Below are positions 43,865 through 53,567 of a DNA stretch of 64,000 nt, in pieces. This DNA is from Chryseobacterium rhizoplanae (GTDB lineage Bacteria > Bacteroidota > Bacteroidia > Flavobacteriales > Weeksellaceae). A program made the translations under genes and the position numbers. The DNA is taken from positions 310,001 to 374,000 of the forward strand of contig NZ_FXTC01000003.1 of the NCBI RefSeq assembly GCF_900182655.1, given 5' to 3'. Below the pieces are notes generated by a model, which did no database searches, was not told the origin of the DNA, and saw nothing but the letters and a program-made list of their open reading frames with translations. Positions within the stretch are counted from its first letter, which is position 1; every line of letters starts with the position of its first letter.

Positions 43865-45835
43865 TTATTTTTTAATAACTTTAAGTGATTGTGAACCTCT
43901 TTCGGTATTCACTTTTAAGATGTAAATTCCTGTTGGGGCACGTCTCATATCTACAGAGCCTTTTTCTGCGTTGATTGTTTCGCTAAGGATTCTTTGTCCT
44001 GAAACATTATATACTTCAACATCTTTGATTCTGCTGTCATTATTGATATAAAGGTAATCTACAACCGGGTTTGGATAGAAATTGACTGTATTCTTTTTCG
44101 CTGTTTCATTTACAGCCAATACCGTTGCTGTAAATTCAAAACTTCCGAGATCCGGTGTTACAGCATTTCTTGTATTACCATCAGCATCCAATGTTACTTC
44201 AGCAACCGGAGTTCCTTTATTATCAAGAGCTGCATTTCCGGTACCAGACACGTGGAAGTCTGTTGCTGATACAAATACCGGCAGAACATTCAAAGAATTT
44301 ACATTACCTCCAAATCCTGCCTGGATATCAGCAAGGGTAGCTTTTGCAGCTCCTCCGATATACCCGAGATTGGTTCCTGAAGAATAAAAATTATTATAAT
44401 TAATGGTAGAAAAAACCGTGCTGGCTGCGCCGGCATAAATAGCATATCTATCTCCTGCCTGGGTTTGGGTATTGACAAAAAGATTGTTTCTCACATCAAT
44501 ACCTCCTGCGCCAGTTACTCCGCTCGTAATGTTTAAAGCAGATGGTCTTCCTGCAACAGTCTGGCTTACATCCATCACAACAGTATTATAATATACTTTA
44601 TACCCTCCTCCTGCGGCAATGACTATTCCGTTTCCGTTGTCATTTACTCCGCCTGTTGTTGCATATCCATAACCTGCCACACCACTTACAATATTGTTGG
44701 CCACTAAAGTATTGGAGGTAAGATTTGTTGTTGACAGATATATCCCCTGCGCTCCATATCCGGATACATTGGTATTTTTGATTCCGGTGATTTTATTATT
44801 AGTGATGGCCATTCCATTCGTTAATGTGCCTCCAGCATAAATTCCGGCAAACAGAGTTCCCGTTCCACTGGAATTAAAATTGGAAATGGTATTTCCTTTT
44901 ACAATAATATTGGCTGCTGCGGAAGCTCCCGTATTACCAGAAGTTACTGTTATTCCGGAAGCACCTCCGGCACCTGTTCCCGTATAGCCAAGATTGGTAA
45001 TGGTATTTGAAGTAATGGAAGAATTTACAGTTGCAGTTGCAAACCAGACTCCTCTCTTGATCTCAGCATTGGTAGTTTCAAAATTGCCAATTGTATTATT
45101 ACTTACTGTTACTCCGTCTGCTCCCTGCGCATAAATTCCACAAAGACGAACAGCATCTGTTCCGGAGGCACTCACATCATTTCCTGTCACCAGAGTGTTA
45201 CTTCCGTTACCTGCAGCTATTGCAGCAAATAAATAAATTCCTATGTAAGCTTTCTTCACAGAATTATTCTGGATCGTCACATTATTAAAGAAGCCTCCTG
45301 TAGGGGTTGCAGCTCCATCATACATTATAAAAGCAGAAGAGGTATTGATACCGTTTACTATATTCAGGTTTTTAACCGTAATATTCGTATTGGCAGCTGC
45401 TGCAGAAGCCGCAATAAATGTAAGTACCTGCGGTGCTGTAACAGAAGTATTGGTAAGGGTAAGATCTCTTGTAGTTCCTGAAGCAGCATTACTTCCATCT
45501 AAAGTAATATTACTTCCTTGTATTCTCACTAAAGGTGCACTGGCAACATCTCCTGAAATAGTAGCCGTAACTCCCACTGCGGGTTTTATCGCAACAGAAG
45601 TGTAACTTGTGGCACCACCGCTGGCATTCAGACTGGCAGTTGCCGTTTCGGTAGTATTAGCTGTGATACTGATTGCAATTGCTCCCTGATGTGTTCCCGC
45701 ATTAATAGCGTCAAATGCTCCCTTTAACGTAGTATAGGTTCCTGTAGCTGTGCCTGCCGTAGCAGATACATTCACTTGTGAATAAAAATTTGATGCAGAA
45801 AAAACTGCCATCAAGCAAAATAGAATTTTTCTCAT
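43865..45835 (-). CDS. Secreted parallel beta-helix protein with type IX sorting domain
   Basis: The 656-residue protein has a signal peptide (MRKILFCLMAVFSASNFYSQ). A long Asn/Thr/Gly-rich repeat body follows (NNTIGNFETTNAEIKR, GNTISNFNSSGTG, NNKITGIKNTNVSG and so on), typical of a right-handed parallel beta-helix. It ends with a type A sorting domain (NFYPNPVVDYLYINNDSRIK, VYNVSGQRILS, APTGIYILKVNTERGSQSLKVIKK). It is probably displayed on the cell surface; a pectin or glycan-binding role is possible but not shown. Confidence 0.88.
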   Translation of the reverse strand: MRKILFCLMAVFSASNFYSQVNVSATAGTATGTYTTLKGAFDAINAGTHQGAIAISITANTTETATASLNASGGATSYTSVAIKPAVGVTATISGDVASAPLVRIQGSNITLDGSNAASGTTRDLTLTNTSVTAPQVLTFIAASAAAANTNITVKNLNIVNGINTSSAFIMYDGAATPTGGFFNNVTIQNNSVKKAYIGIYLFAAIAAGNGSNTLVTGNDVSASGTDAVRLCGIYAQGADGVTVSNNTIGNFETTNAEIKRGVWFATATVNSSITSNTITNLGYTGTGAGGASGITVTSGNTGASAAANIIVKGNTISNFNSSGTGTLFAGIYAGGTLTNGMAITNNKITGIKNTNVSGYGAQGIYLSTTNLTSNTLVANNIVSGVAGYGYATTGGVNDNGNGIVIAAGGGYKVYYNTVVMDVSQTVAGRPSALNITSGVTGAGGIDVRNNLFVNTQTQAGDRYAIYAGAASTVFSTINYNNFYSSGTNLGYIGGAAKATLADIQAGFGGNVNSLNVLPVFVSATDFHVSGTGNAALDNKGTPVAEVTLDADGNTRNAVTPDLGSFEFTATVLAVNETAKKNTVNFYPNPVVDYLYINNDSRIKDVEVYNVSGQRILSETINAEKGSVDMRRAPTGIYILKVNTERGSQSLKVIKK

Positions 45836-46021
45836 ATTATTAATTTTTATTAGTATTAAATATAAGAAATATTTTTTAACATAATATTAAAAACACTGAA
45901 AATCAAACATATAAATTAAATAAAAATTAAACAAAATATCATAAAATCCCTTAAATAAACAAAAATACACGAAACGCAAAACACATTATAAATAGTAAAA
46001 TATTGTTTTTTTAGAATTTCG

Positions 46022-46029
46022 TAAATTTG
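46022..46029 (+). promoter_or_regulatory. -7 element of dusB, 4 bases before ATG
   Basis: TAAATTTG lies just before the ATG at 46034. A TTG stands 16 bases upstream (46003-46005), shorter than the usual spacing. Confidence 0.5.
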
Positions 46030-46033
46030 CACC

Positions 46034-47029
46034 ATGATAAAAATAGGCAACATAGAACTGCCGGAATTTCCACTTTTGCTGGCTCCGATGGAAGACGTAA
46101 GTGATCCTCCGTTCAGACGTTTGTGTAAAATGCATGGTGCAGACTTAATGTATTCGGAATTTATTTCTTCTGAAGGGTTGATTCGTGACGCTATCAAAAG
46201 CCGTAAAAAGCTTGATATCTTTGATTATGAAAGGCCAGTAGGTATTCAGATCTTCGGTGGAGACGAAGAAGCTATGGCCATGTCCGCAAGAATTGTTGAA
46301 ACAGTAAATCCGGATCTGGTAGATATCAATTTTGGATGTCCTGTAAAAAAAGTGGTCTGCAAGGGAGCGGGAGCAGGTGTTTTGAAAGACATTGACCTGA
46401 TGGTTCGTCTTACAAAAGCTGTTGTAAGTTCCACTCATCTGCCTGTAACTGTAAAAACCCGTTTAGGATGGGACAGCCATACTATCAATATTGATGAAGT
46501 AGCAGAACGTCTGCAGGAAACAGGAATTAAAGCTCTTACGATACATGCCAGAACCCGTGCTCAAATGTACAAAGGGGAAGCAGACTGGGAACATATTTCC
46601 CGAATCAAACAAAATCCTAATATTGAGATTCCTATCTTTGGAAACGGAGATATTGATTCTGCTGAAAAAGCATTAGAATATAAACAAAAGTATGCATGTG
46701 ACGGTATTATGATCGGACGTGCTGCTATTGGCTATCCATGGATATTTAATGAAATCAAGCATTTCTTTACAACGGGAGAGCATTTACCTGCTCCTACCAT
46801 ATCAGACCGTTTATTGGCCGTTCGCCAGCATGCGGAATGGAGTGTTGAATGGAAAGGAGAAAGATTAGGTTTGGTGGAAATGAGACAGCACTACAGTAAT
46901 TATTTCAGAGGAATACCTCACTTCAAGGACTTCAGAAGAAAATTCCTGGAAGTTTTCACATTGGAAGAAATGAACAGCTTAATCAAAGAAACCCAACAGT
47001 TCTACGAAGAATATCAGGCACAGGTATAA
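46034..47029 (+). CDS. dusB: tRNA-dihydrouridine synthase
   Basis: The 331-residue flavoenzyme reduces uridine in tRNA. Features: LAPMEDVSDPPFRRLCK at residues 16-31, GCPVKKVVCKGAGAGVL at 101-117 with the active-site Cys102, HARTRAQMYKGEADW, and GNGDIDSAEKAL, with FMN-binding GIMIGRAAIGYPWIF. This set fits the DusB branch. It is a single gene, cytoplasmic, convergent with deoC across a shared terminator. Confidence 0.93.
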   Translation: MIKIGNIELPEFPLLLAPMEDVSDPPFRRLCKMHGADLMYSEFISSEGLIRDAIKSRKKLDIFDYERPVGIQIFGGDEEAMAMSARIVETVNPDLVDINFGCPVKKVVCKGAGAGVLKDIDLMVRLTKAVVSSTHLPVTVKTRLGWDSHTINIDEVAERLQETGIKALTIHARTRAQMYKGEADWEHISRIKQNPNIEIPIFGNGDIDSAEKALEYKQKYACDGIMIGRAAIGYPWIFNEIKHFFTTGEHLPAPTISDRLLAVRQHAEWSVEWKGERLGLVEMRQHYSNYFRGIPHFKDFRRKFLEVFTLEEMNSLIKETQQFYEEYQAQV

Positions 47030-47034
47030 ATAAA

Positions 47035-47064
47035 AAACCATCAGCAAAACTGATGGTTTTTTTA
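47035..47064. terminator. Bidirectional terminator between dusB and deoC
   Basis: AAACCATCAG (47035-47044) pairs with CTGATGGTTT (47050-47059), loop CAAAA, with A- and T-runs on both sides. Confidence 0.9.
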
Positions 47065-47082
47065 TTATTTTGAACTTTCAGA

Positions 47083-47826
47083 TTAATATCCTTCTGACGG
47101 AGATACATTTTTAATCAGTGCTAAAGCTGAAGAGGTTCCTATTCTTTTCACTCCCATCTTAATCATTTTCTCAGCATCCTCAGGGGTTCTTACACCACCT
47201 GCTGCTTTTACAGGAAGTTTTCCTGCGTTGTTGAGCATAATTGTTATTCCTTCAAAGGTTGCTCCGTTAGGTTTTCCTTCAGGAGTTTTGTAGAACCCTG
47301 TTGAAGACTTAACAAAAATTTTTGACCAATCATTTTCAGAGAAGTTCTCTTCCGCCCAGGTAGAAATATTTTTGGTAAGATCTGCAATCTGTTCATCTGT
47401 CAATGCAGCAATTTCAATAATCCATTTTGCTATTTTATGATGTTCAAGAGACAATCTTGTACATTTTACAAATTCTTCTTTTACCAGTTCTGTATTTCCT
47501 TGCAGATAAGCTGTATAATTAATAACGAAATCCAATTCATCAGCACCGTCTTCTATTGCTTTTGAGGCTTCAGCAAGTTTCTCATCAACAGAATACGTTC
47601 CTTCGTGAAAGCCTATTACTGTTCCTACTGCAACATTTGAATTTCTTTCCTGAATATATTTCCTGATCTCAGCTACATAATCCGGGCGAATCATTACTGC
47701 AAAAATGCCATTATCAATAGCTTCCTGAGCAAGTTCTTTATCTTTTTGAAGTGTTTCTTCATGGGAAATACCTGATTGTTCCGGTGTTTTCAGGTAGGTT
47801 GAATCCAAATATTGGGCTATGTTCAT
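47083..47826 (-). CDS. deoC: Deoxyribose-phosphate aldolase
   Basis: The 247-residue class I aldolase splits 2-deoxyribose-5-phosphate to glyceraldehyde-3-phosphate and acetaldehyde. The Schiff-base lysine is in IFVKSSTGFYKTPEG, and the second conserved Lys in PVKAAGGVRTPEDAEKMI. Substrate GTVIGFHEG near residue 80. It lies 4 bases downstream of an Lrp-family regulator, so both are probably one transcript. Cytoplasmic. Confidence 0.95.
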   Translation of the reverse strand: MNIAQYLDSTYLKTPEQSGISHEETLQKDKELAQEAIDNGIFAVMIRPDYVAEIRKYIQERNSNVAVGTVIGFHEGTYSVDEKLAEASKAIEDGADELDFVINYTAYLQGNTELVKEEFVKCTRLSLEHHKIAKWIIEIAALTDEQIADLTKNISTWAEENFSENDWSKIFVKSSTGFYKTPEGKPNGATFEGITIMLNNAGKLPVKAAGGVRTPEDAEKMIKMGVKRIGTSSALALIKNVSPSEGY

Positions 47827-47830
47827 ATCG

Positions 47831-48301
47831 TTATACTTTCAATTGTCTGTAAATACCTTGTTCCAAAGATATAAAAGTCTCTGTTCTTGTTACCCCTTTC
47901 AGCTTCTGAAGCTTGTTAAGGATCTGCATTAAGTGATCATTATCTTTACAAAGAACTTTCAGGAATATGGTATAATTTCCTGTTGTGTAGTGGGCTTCCA
48001 CTACTTCATTAATATCATGCAAAGATTTTACCACTTCTGGATAATGGCTTGGCTGATCCAGAAACACACCAATGTAGGAAATCACTTTATATCCTATTTT
48101 TTTAGGATTAAGAAATGATATTGAATTTTCAATAACTCCTGCATGTTCAAGTTTTTTGATTCTTTGATGCACTGCAGTTGTGGAAATTCCAACATTTTTT
48201 GAAATGTGGGCTAAAGAAGTTTTAGCATTATCCATCAACATGTAGATAATTTCCTTGTCAATAGAATCTAAATGATAGCTTGTGTTGCTCGAATTTTTCA
48301 T
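47831..48301 (-). CDS. Lrp/AsnC-family transcriptional regulator
   Basis: The 156-residue protein has an N-terminal winged helix-turn-helix (IDKEIIYMLMDNAKTSLAHI, ISTTAVHQRIKKLEHAGVIE) and a C-terminal RAM domain (AHYTTGNYTIFLKVLCKDN...GVTRTETFISLEQGI). Family members bind amino acids. It is co-directional with deoC, 4 bases upstream of it, which suggests co-transcription but not that deoC is its target. Confidence 0.93.
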   Translation of the reverse strand: MKNSSNTSYHLDSIDKEIIYMLMDNAKTSLAHISKNVGISTTAVHQRIKKLEHAGVIENSISFLNPKKIGYKVISYIGVFLDQPSHYPEVVKSLHDINEVVEAHYTTGNYTIFLKVLCKDNDHLMQILNKLQKLKGVTRTETFISLEQGIYRQLKV

Positions 48302-48329
48302 TTTCTACTTTTTTTATTATTTATGTTTT

Positions 48330-49265
48330 TTACTGTAAATTTTTAAATTTTACAAAAACCGGAAAGTGATCACTATATCCTCCCAAATACCTTGTACCGG
48401 CATAAGTTCGGAAAGGCCGTCCTTCAAAATTTCTGGTTCTGCTGCGGATTTTCTCAGAATTGAATATATCGGCATCCTGAAAAGCCAGCGTCTTATTATC
48501 AAGCAAAGATCTTGACATAATGATCTGATCATACAGCAATCCAGATTTATAATGAAAAGTAGAATAATTTCTTGCAGAAAACAATTGTTGAAAAGGGTTT
48601 ATTAAAACCTTCTCGTGGTCATTGTTATAGAGAATCTGTACTAAATTTTCATCATCCGGGTTTTCGTTAAAATCACCACACAGTATGACATGCTCTTTAT
48701 CAGCATCTACAATTTTCATAATCCGTTCCCGGACTTCATTCAATATAAAGGCTCTTTTAGGTTTATTGATATCTTTTTCTCGCTTAGAGGGAAGATGGGC
48801 GATAAAGACATTAATAATTTCCCCTTTATATTTAATTTTTGAAAAAAGTACGTCTCGGGTTGTGTCGTAATTTCCTGTGTTTTTATTTACTATTTCAAAA
48901 AAGAAAGTAATGGTTTCAGAATCTATTACCTCTACTTTATTTTTATCATACAACATGGCTACATCCACTTTTCTTTCGTCCATAGAATTGTAATGTACAA
49001 TCCCATACTGCGAATGAAAGGGCTCCATCTCCACAAGATCTTCCAATACTTTCCTTCCGGAAACCTCAGACAATCCTATTACAAATGGCAATACACCATT
49101 ATCCTCCTTCATCAACTGAAATACATGGGAGATCTTGAAAAGCTTATTATTATATCTTTTTTCATCCCAATTCCTTAATCCTGACCGTGTAGGATCTAAT
49201 TTGTGGACAGGTTTCGGATCGGGCAAAAATAAATTTTCAACATTATAAAAAGAGAACAGCTCCAT
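48330..49265 (-). CDS. Endonuclease/exonuclease/phosphatase-family protein
   Basis: The 311-residue protein has the EEP fold: NVENLFLPD near the start, LSEVSGRKVLEDL in place of the metal-binding Glu loop, FIAHLPSKREKD (catalytic His), ILCGDFNENPDD (GDFN, metal and base), and GYSDHFPVFVKF (SDHxP). No signal peptide. It could be a nuclease or a phosphodiesterase; the substrate is unclear. Single gene. Confidence 0.88.
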   Translation of the reverse strand: MELFSFYNVENLFLPDPKPVHKLDPTRSGLRNWDEKRYNNKLFKISHVFQLMKEDNGVLPFVIGLSEVSGRKVLEDLVEMEPFHSQYGIVHYNSMDERKVDVAMLYDKNKVEVIDSETITFFFEIVNKNTGNYDTTRDVLFSKIKYKGEIINVFIAHLPSKREKDINKPKRAFILNEVRERIMKIVDADKEHVILCGDFNENPDDENLVQILYNNDHEKVLINPFQQLFSARNYSTFHYKSGLLYDQIIMSRSLLDNKTLAFQDADIFNSEKIRSRTRNFEGRPFRTYAGTRYLGGYSDHFPVFVKFKNLQ

Positions 49266-49644
49266 CTACACTAATTTCTATACTTTTAATTTATTATGTT
49301 CTTTTTTCTTAAGATGTAAATTTATTTATTTTTTTTCAAATTCCTCTGATTCAACTCAAGAAAAGCGAATCAATTTCCAATAAAAAACGATTCAAATATA
49401 ATAAAAAATATCAATGAAATCAGCTATAATAAATTAATTTTTCAATTATTAGAGAGTTTTAATACATTAATCAAAATTGAGACAATACATAAAAATCAAA
49501 ATAATAGAAATAAATTTTTAATTTAAAATTAGAAATATTAATATTTTTCGTTATTATTAAATTTATAACAAATATTATTCCATTATCTTCAAAACAAATG
49601 GAATTCAACGCGGATAAGAATTGACAAGTTTCGACAGTATTTGA
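49266..49644. other. 379-base AT-rich gap with no feature
   Basis: Very AT-rich, with short A/T runs and palindrome-like words (TTTTTAATTTAAAA near 49520). I found no gene, promoter pair or terminator that I can support. Confidence 0.5.
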
Positions 49645-50316
49645 CTACAGTAAATCGGGACGTTTTTCTTTAGTGATCCTTACCGCTTCATCATGGCGCC
49701 ATTCTTCAATTTTTCCGGAATTTCCGCTCAGTAAAATTTTAGGTACATCCAGTCCTTTATAACTTTCAGGTCTGGTATAAATTGGCGGTGAAAGAAGGTC
49801 ATCCTGAAAACTATCCGTTAAGGCACTCTGTTCATCATTTAAAACGCCCGGAAGCAGTCTTATTACAGAATCTGCCAGAACGCAGGCTGCCAGTTCTCCT
49901 CCGGTAAGAACATAATCTCCGATGGAAATTTCTTTTGTGATATGAAGATCTCTTACTCTTTGGTCTATTCCTTTATAGTGGCCACAAAGAAAGATCAGAT
50001 TTTCTTTTATGGAAAGCGAATTGGCAATTTTCTGATTTAAAGTTTCGCCATCCGGTGTCAGATAGATTACCTCATCATAATTTCTTTGGGATTTAAGTTC
50101 TGAAATACATTTATCCAGCGGCTCAATCATCATCACCATGCCTGCTCCGCCTCCGTAAGGTTCATCATCAATCTGTCTGTGCTTATTAACAGCCCAGTCT
50201 CTCAGTTGATGAAAATGTACTTCTGCCAGTCCTTTATCCATTGCTCGTTTCAAAATAGAAGTTTTGAACGGACTTTCCATCAATTCCGGAAGTACGCTTA
50301 TTATGTCAATTCTCAT
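49645..50316 (-). CDS. trmD: tRNA (guanine-N1)-methyltransferase
   Basis: TrmD methylates G37 of tRNAs. The 223-residue protein has the family start [13 protein letters not shown], the loop [10 protein letters not shown], and the knot that binds S-adenosylmethionine, [26 protein letters not shown]. Its ATG overlaps the stop of the NDH-2 gene by 4 bases (ATGA), so translation may be coupled. The usual ribosomal neighbours (rpsP, rimM, rplS) are not here. Cytoplasmic. Confidence 0.96.
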   Translation of the reverse strand: MRIDIISVLPELMESPFKTSILKRAMDKGLAEVHFHQLRDWAVNKHRQIDDEPYGGGAGMVMMIEPLDKCISELKSQRNYDEVIYLTPDGETLNQKIANSLSIKENLIFLCGHYKGIDQRVRDLHITKEISIGDYVLTGGELAACVLADSVIRLLPGVLNDEQSALTDSFQDDLLSPPIYTRPESYKGLDVPKILLSGNSGKIEEWRHDEAVRITKEKRPDLL

Positions 50317-51575
50317 TGTAATGTTCCGTTTTTCTTAGTAGGTATAATAATTAATCTTAAAGAAGAATCTTTGTTGATATAGCTCCACATCCAGTTGAAG
50401 AATATGGCCAGCTTATTTCGAACGCTCAAAATTAGCATTAAATGGAGAAACATCCAGAAATACCACGCCAGAAATCCCTGAAATTTTATAAATGGCAGAT
50501 CAACAACGGCTCTGTGCTTCCCTATGGTTGCCAATGAACCTTTATCATCATATTCATATTCTGCCCACTCGTTCTGACTTTTCTTTAATAGATTTTTACC
50601 TAAATTTTTTGCCTGATTAATGGCTACGTTTGCTACCTGCGGGTGCCCCTGTGGATATTTTGGAGTTTCCATATAGGCAATATCCCCGATGGCATAAATA
50701 TTATCGTATCCTTTTATTTTATTGTATCGATCTACAATATATCTGTTTTTCACTAATTTTTCTTCAGGGAAACCACCTACCACATTTCCGGTAACTCCTG
50801 CTGCCCAGATTACATTATTGGAAGGAATTTCTTTCCCGCTTCTAAGATGCACTTTATCTCCATCATAATCTGTCACCACTTCTCCACTCATAAAAGTCAC
50901 CCCAAGATCTTTGAGGTATTTTTCAGATTTTTCCTGGGCTTCACTGCTCATTACAGCCAGAGGCTTTTCTGTGGAACTTACAAGGATAATCTTCAGATGG
51001 TCAAAGTTCATGTAAGGATAATCTCTTGGAAGGATGTCTTTTTTCATTTCGGCAAAAGCACCTGCCAGTTCTACTCCTGTAGGTCCGCTTCCTACGATAA
51101 CGATATTCCAGTTTCCGTCATCGCTCCGGCTTTTTTCAATAATCAGCTTTTCAAAGGTCGTCAACACATGATTTCTGATGCTGATGGCTTCCTGAGTATT
51201 TTTCATTCCAAAAGCTTTTCCTTCCAGATCTTTGTTTCCGAAAAAATTGGTTTTACAGCCCGTTGCGATGATGAGTTTATCATAAGTAAATTCTGCCTCA
51301 TCGGTAATTACTTTATTGTTGGCAGGGTCTATTTCTTTCACCTCTGTCATACGGAACTGTGTGTTTCTGGACTGCTGAAAAATCTTTCTGAAGGGGAAAG
51401 AGATATTGGAAGGTTCTATCCTTCCTGAGGCTACCTGATAAAAAAGCGGCTGAAACATATGATGATTCATCCGATCCAGAACAATGACCTTTTTGTTCTT
51501 GTTATTCAATGTTTTTGCAAGCTGCAGCCCCGCAAATCCTCCTCCTATAATGATGATTTTTTCGCGTGTTTCCAT
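50313..51575 (-). CDS. Type II NADH dehydrogenase (NDH-2-like)
   Basis: From ATG 51575 the protein has 420 residues. It has the FAD-binding [13 protein letters not shown] at the start, the NADH-binding [19 protein letters not shown], and the second FAD motif [11 protein letters not shown]. The C-terminus has a hydrophobic stretch ([16 protein letters not shown]) for membrane attachment. It passes electrons from NADH to quinone without pumping protons. The start at 51575 follows the -7 box at 51582. It is upstream of trmD with a 4-base overlap. Confidence 0.92.
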   Translation of the reverse strand: METREKIIIIGGGFAGLQLAKTLNNKNKKVIVLDRMNHHMFQPLFYQVASGRIEPSNISFPFRKIFQQSRNTQFRMTEVKEIDPANNKVITDEAEFTYDKLIIATGCKTNFFGNKDLEGKAFGMKNTQEAISIRNHVLTTFEKLIIEKSRSDDGNWNIVIVGSGPTGVELAGAFAEMKKDILPRDYPYMNFDHLKIILVSSTEKPLAVMSSEAQEKSEKYLKDLGVTFMSGEVVTDYDGDKVHLRSGKEIPSNNVIWAAGVTGNVVGGFPEEKLVKNRYIVDRYNKIKGYDNIYAIGDIAYMETPKYPQGHPQVANVAINQAKNLGKNLLKKSQNEWAEYEYDDKGSLATIGKHRAVVDLPFIKFQGFLAWYFWMFLHLMLILSVRNKLAIFFNWMWSYINKDSSLRLIIIPTKKNGTLQ

Positions 51576-51581
51576 AATACA

Positions 51582-51589
51582 CAAATTTA
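51582..51589 (-). promoter_or_regulatory. -7 element of the NDH-2/trmD pair
   Basis: CAAATTTA reads TAAATTTG on the minus strand, 6 bases before the ATG at 51575. Confidence 0.5.
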
Positions 51590-51624
51590 CTGATTTTATT
51601 TTAGCATTTAGCAGTGAAAAAAGT

Positions 51625-51632
51625 TAGTTTTG
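51625..51632 (+). promoter_or_regulatory. -7 element of the lysozyme gene
   Basis: TAGTTTTG, 9 bases before ATG 51642. It covers the alternative TTG start at 51630, so 51642 is preferred. Confidence 0.55.
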
Positions 51633-51641
51633 CAAAACTTT

Positions 51642-52505
51642 ATGACACCAAAAAAGTACACCAAAAAAACTGCCAAACAGCTCCATAAAATAAGACGGAA
51701 GAACTATTTTTTCCGCAGAAAGGTAATATTGGCTATTTTAATTATTGCTCTTATCGGAACCGGCTTTTATTTAAAGCAATCCATCAGCTATTATTACGCA
51801 CTGTACTTTAACAAATTCACTCACAAAAAACTCCACAACAGCGAAAGGGAAGCCGCGAGAATTCAGAGAATTTTAGCGAACAACCTTGATAAAACTTATG
51901 GTTTTGATGTTTCTCATTATCAGAACAAAGAAGATATCAAATGGGACAGTCTCAGCATTGGTAACAAAACGATTCCACTGGAGTTCGTCGTGATGCGTGC
52001 TACGATGGGAAATAAAAGTGCTGACAAGCATTTTGATGAGTTCTGGGAAATGGCTAAAAAACATGATCTGATCCGTGGTGCCTACCATTTTTACAGGGCT
52101 GATGAAGATCCTGTCATTCAGGCCAATAATTTTTTAGCCAATGTAAAACTTGAAAGTGGAGATCTTCCTCCCATTCTTGATATTGAGAAAATTCCAAAGC
52201 GCAAAACGAATAAAAAACTGATTGAAGACCTGAAAGTCTGGTGCAAAATTGTGGAGGATGCTTATGGTGAAAAACCTATCATTTACACCTACTATCATTA
52301 TTATAAAGATTTCCTGAAAGGTGAATTTGAAGGTTATCCTTTATGGCTGGCCAATTACAATGATGTTCCTTCTCCGTCTCCTGATGACCAGTGGGATTTC
52401 TGGCAGTTTACGGAAAACGGAATTGTTCATGGCATCAATGCCAAAGTGGATCTTGATATCTATAATGGTAATTCCTGGTCGTTAAAAAGACTGACGCTGG
52501 ATTAG
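51642..52505 (+). CDS. GH25 lysozyme, membrane-anchored
   Basis: From ATG 51642 the protein has 287 residues. An N-terminal basic stretch and membrane segment (VILAILIIALIGTGFYL) anchor it, with the catalytic domain outside. GH25 residues are the Asp in YGFDVSHYQ and the DxE motif in PPILDIEKIP; further family blocks are RGAYHFYRADEDP and GYPLWLANY. It likely cuts the sugar backbone of peptidoglycan. The -7 box at 51625 supports this start. Confidence 0.9.
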   Translation: MTPKKYTKKTAKQLHKIRRKNYFFRRKVILAILIIALIGTGFYLKQSISYYYALYFNKFTHKKLHNSEREAARIQRILANNLDKTYGFDVSHYQNKEDIKWDSLSIGNKTIPLEFVVMRATMGNKSADKHFDEFWEMAKKHDLIRGAYHFYRADEDPVIQANNFLANVKLESGDLPPILDIEKIPKRKTNKKLIEDLKVWCKIVEDAYGEKPIIYTYYHYYKDFLKGEFEGYPLWLANYNDVPSPSPDDQWDFWQFTENGIVHGINAKVDLDIYNGNSWSLKRLTLD

Positions 52506-52564
52506 TAAAGATGGAAATGTATGAACAAGCTGATTGATTCTTCAGCTACTCAGACATACCTGTA

Positions 52565-53422
52565 TTAATCATTCTCATTCTGATTATCGTTTCCGTTTTT
52601 ATCCATTTTCACATCAATATTAATCGCTGGTGCAGCAATGGTCATTTTCTGCCAGTCACCATAAAATTCCCTTATAAATCCAGTTCTGAATAAAGCGGCA
52701 CTTATTTTAATCCTGCCGTCAAAAGCTTTTAAAAACTGAATTCCGATAAAAAATTTTCCCTGAACCCAGATATTACGATCATTGACATCCAGCGTATAGG
52801 TTCCGTCTTTGATCATATTTTCAGTAAGTTCCACAGTAATCTCTTCTTCAAGAATATTTTTATCCGGGAAGCCATTTTTTTCACTGTAAATGCTATATCT
52901 CATTAAAACCGGCTGGGTAGAAACATAACTGGCTATATTCAGATTGATATTTTTAATTTTGGATCTTTTCTTAGCATTGAATTCCAAAGCGGTTTCTCCA
53001 AGAAAACTTTTTTTGTCAAATTCCGGATTAACAGAATAAATAACACTTTTTGTTTTTGTATTTACTCCCCAGTTCTTATCAACAAGTTTTTTAGGTTTAA
53101 TTGCAATCTCTTTAATATTTTTAGTTTTCTCCGTTAAAAATACTTTTTGCTGATCATGCTTTTTAAAACTCTCTATTGTCTCCTGATAAAGATCGTACCC
53201 CGGGACTTCTATTTTTATTTTCTGCTGTGGTTCGGCATTGGAAAGATCAATTGAAAATTGTCCTTTTTCATCCGAAATCGCCCCGGTTGATTTTTTCTCA
53301 ATCCCGATTTTCACATAAGGAATCGGCTGATTTTCGTTTTTAGAAATAACAGTTCCGGTAATAATTTGTGCATGGAAGGCTGAAGCGGCCAAAAGGAAGA
53401 ATAAAGTATGAGATATTTTCAT
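52565..53422 (-). CDS. Exported carboxypeptidase-regulatory-like (CarboxypepD_reg) protein
   Basis: From ATG 53422 the protein has 285 residues and a signal peptide (KISHTLFFLLAASAFHAQ). Residues about 20-90 form a carboxypeptidase-regulatory-like domain (ITGTVISKNENQPIPYVKIGIEKKSTGAISDEKGQFSID in pieces). The rest is beta-rich without known motifs. There is no TonB plug. It is probably periplasmic or on the outer membrane. The longer in-frame start at 53440 puts residues before the signal and was rejected. Confidence 0.82.
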   Translation of the reverse strand: MKISHTLFFLLAASAFHAQIITGTVISKNENQPIPYVKIGIEKKSTGAISDEKGQFSIDLSNAEPQQKIKIEVPGYDLYQETIESFKKHDQQKVFLTEKTKNIKEIAIKPKKLVDKNWGVNTKTKSVIYSVNPEFDKKSFLGETALEFNAKKRSKIKNINLNIASYVSTQPVLMRYSIYSEKNGFPDKNILEEEITVELTENMIKDGTYTLDVNDRNIWVQGKFFIGIQFLKAFDGRIKISAALFRTGFIREFYGDWQKMTIAAPAINIDVKMDKNGNDNQNEND

Positions 53423-53567
53423 GTTAAAAGTTTGACGCAAACTTATTTATTTTAAATCTTCAGCTGTCACAATTCTTTATTAAATTTATTCTTCCTATAG
53501 TTAAAGTTCTTTTAAAAAATTCTATTGTTTCTAAAAGAACCCTAAAAAGAATTTACATTCTTTTCTG

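Noticed and set aside
44082..45605. Several plus-strand frames opposite the beta-helix gene
   Set aside because: The repeat-rich minus-strand gene produces open antisense frames; none has a signal or motif.
50847..51428. 193-codon plus-strand frame opposite NDH-2
   Set aside because: Long, but antisense to a well-supported gene with clear FAD and NAD motifs; the His/Phe/Ser-rich sequence is typical of a shadow.
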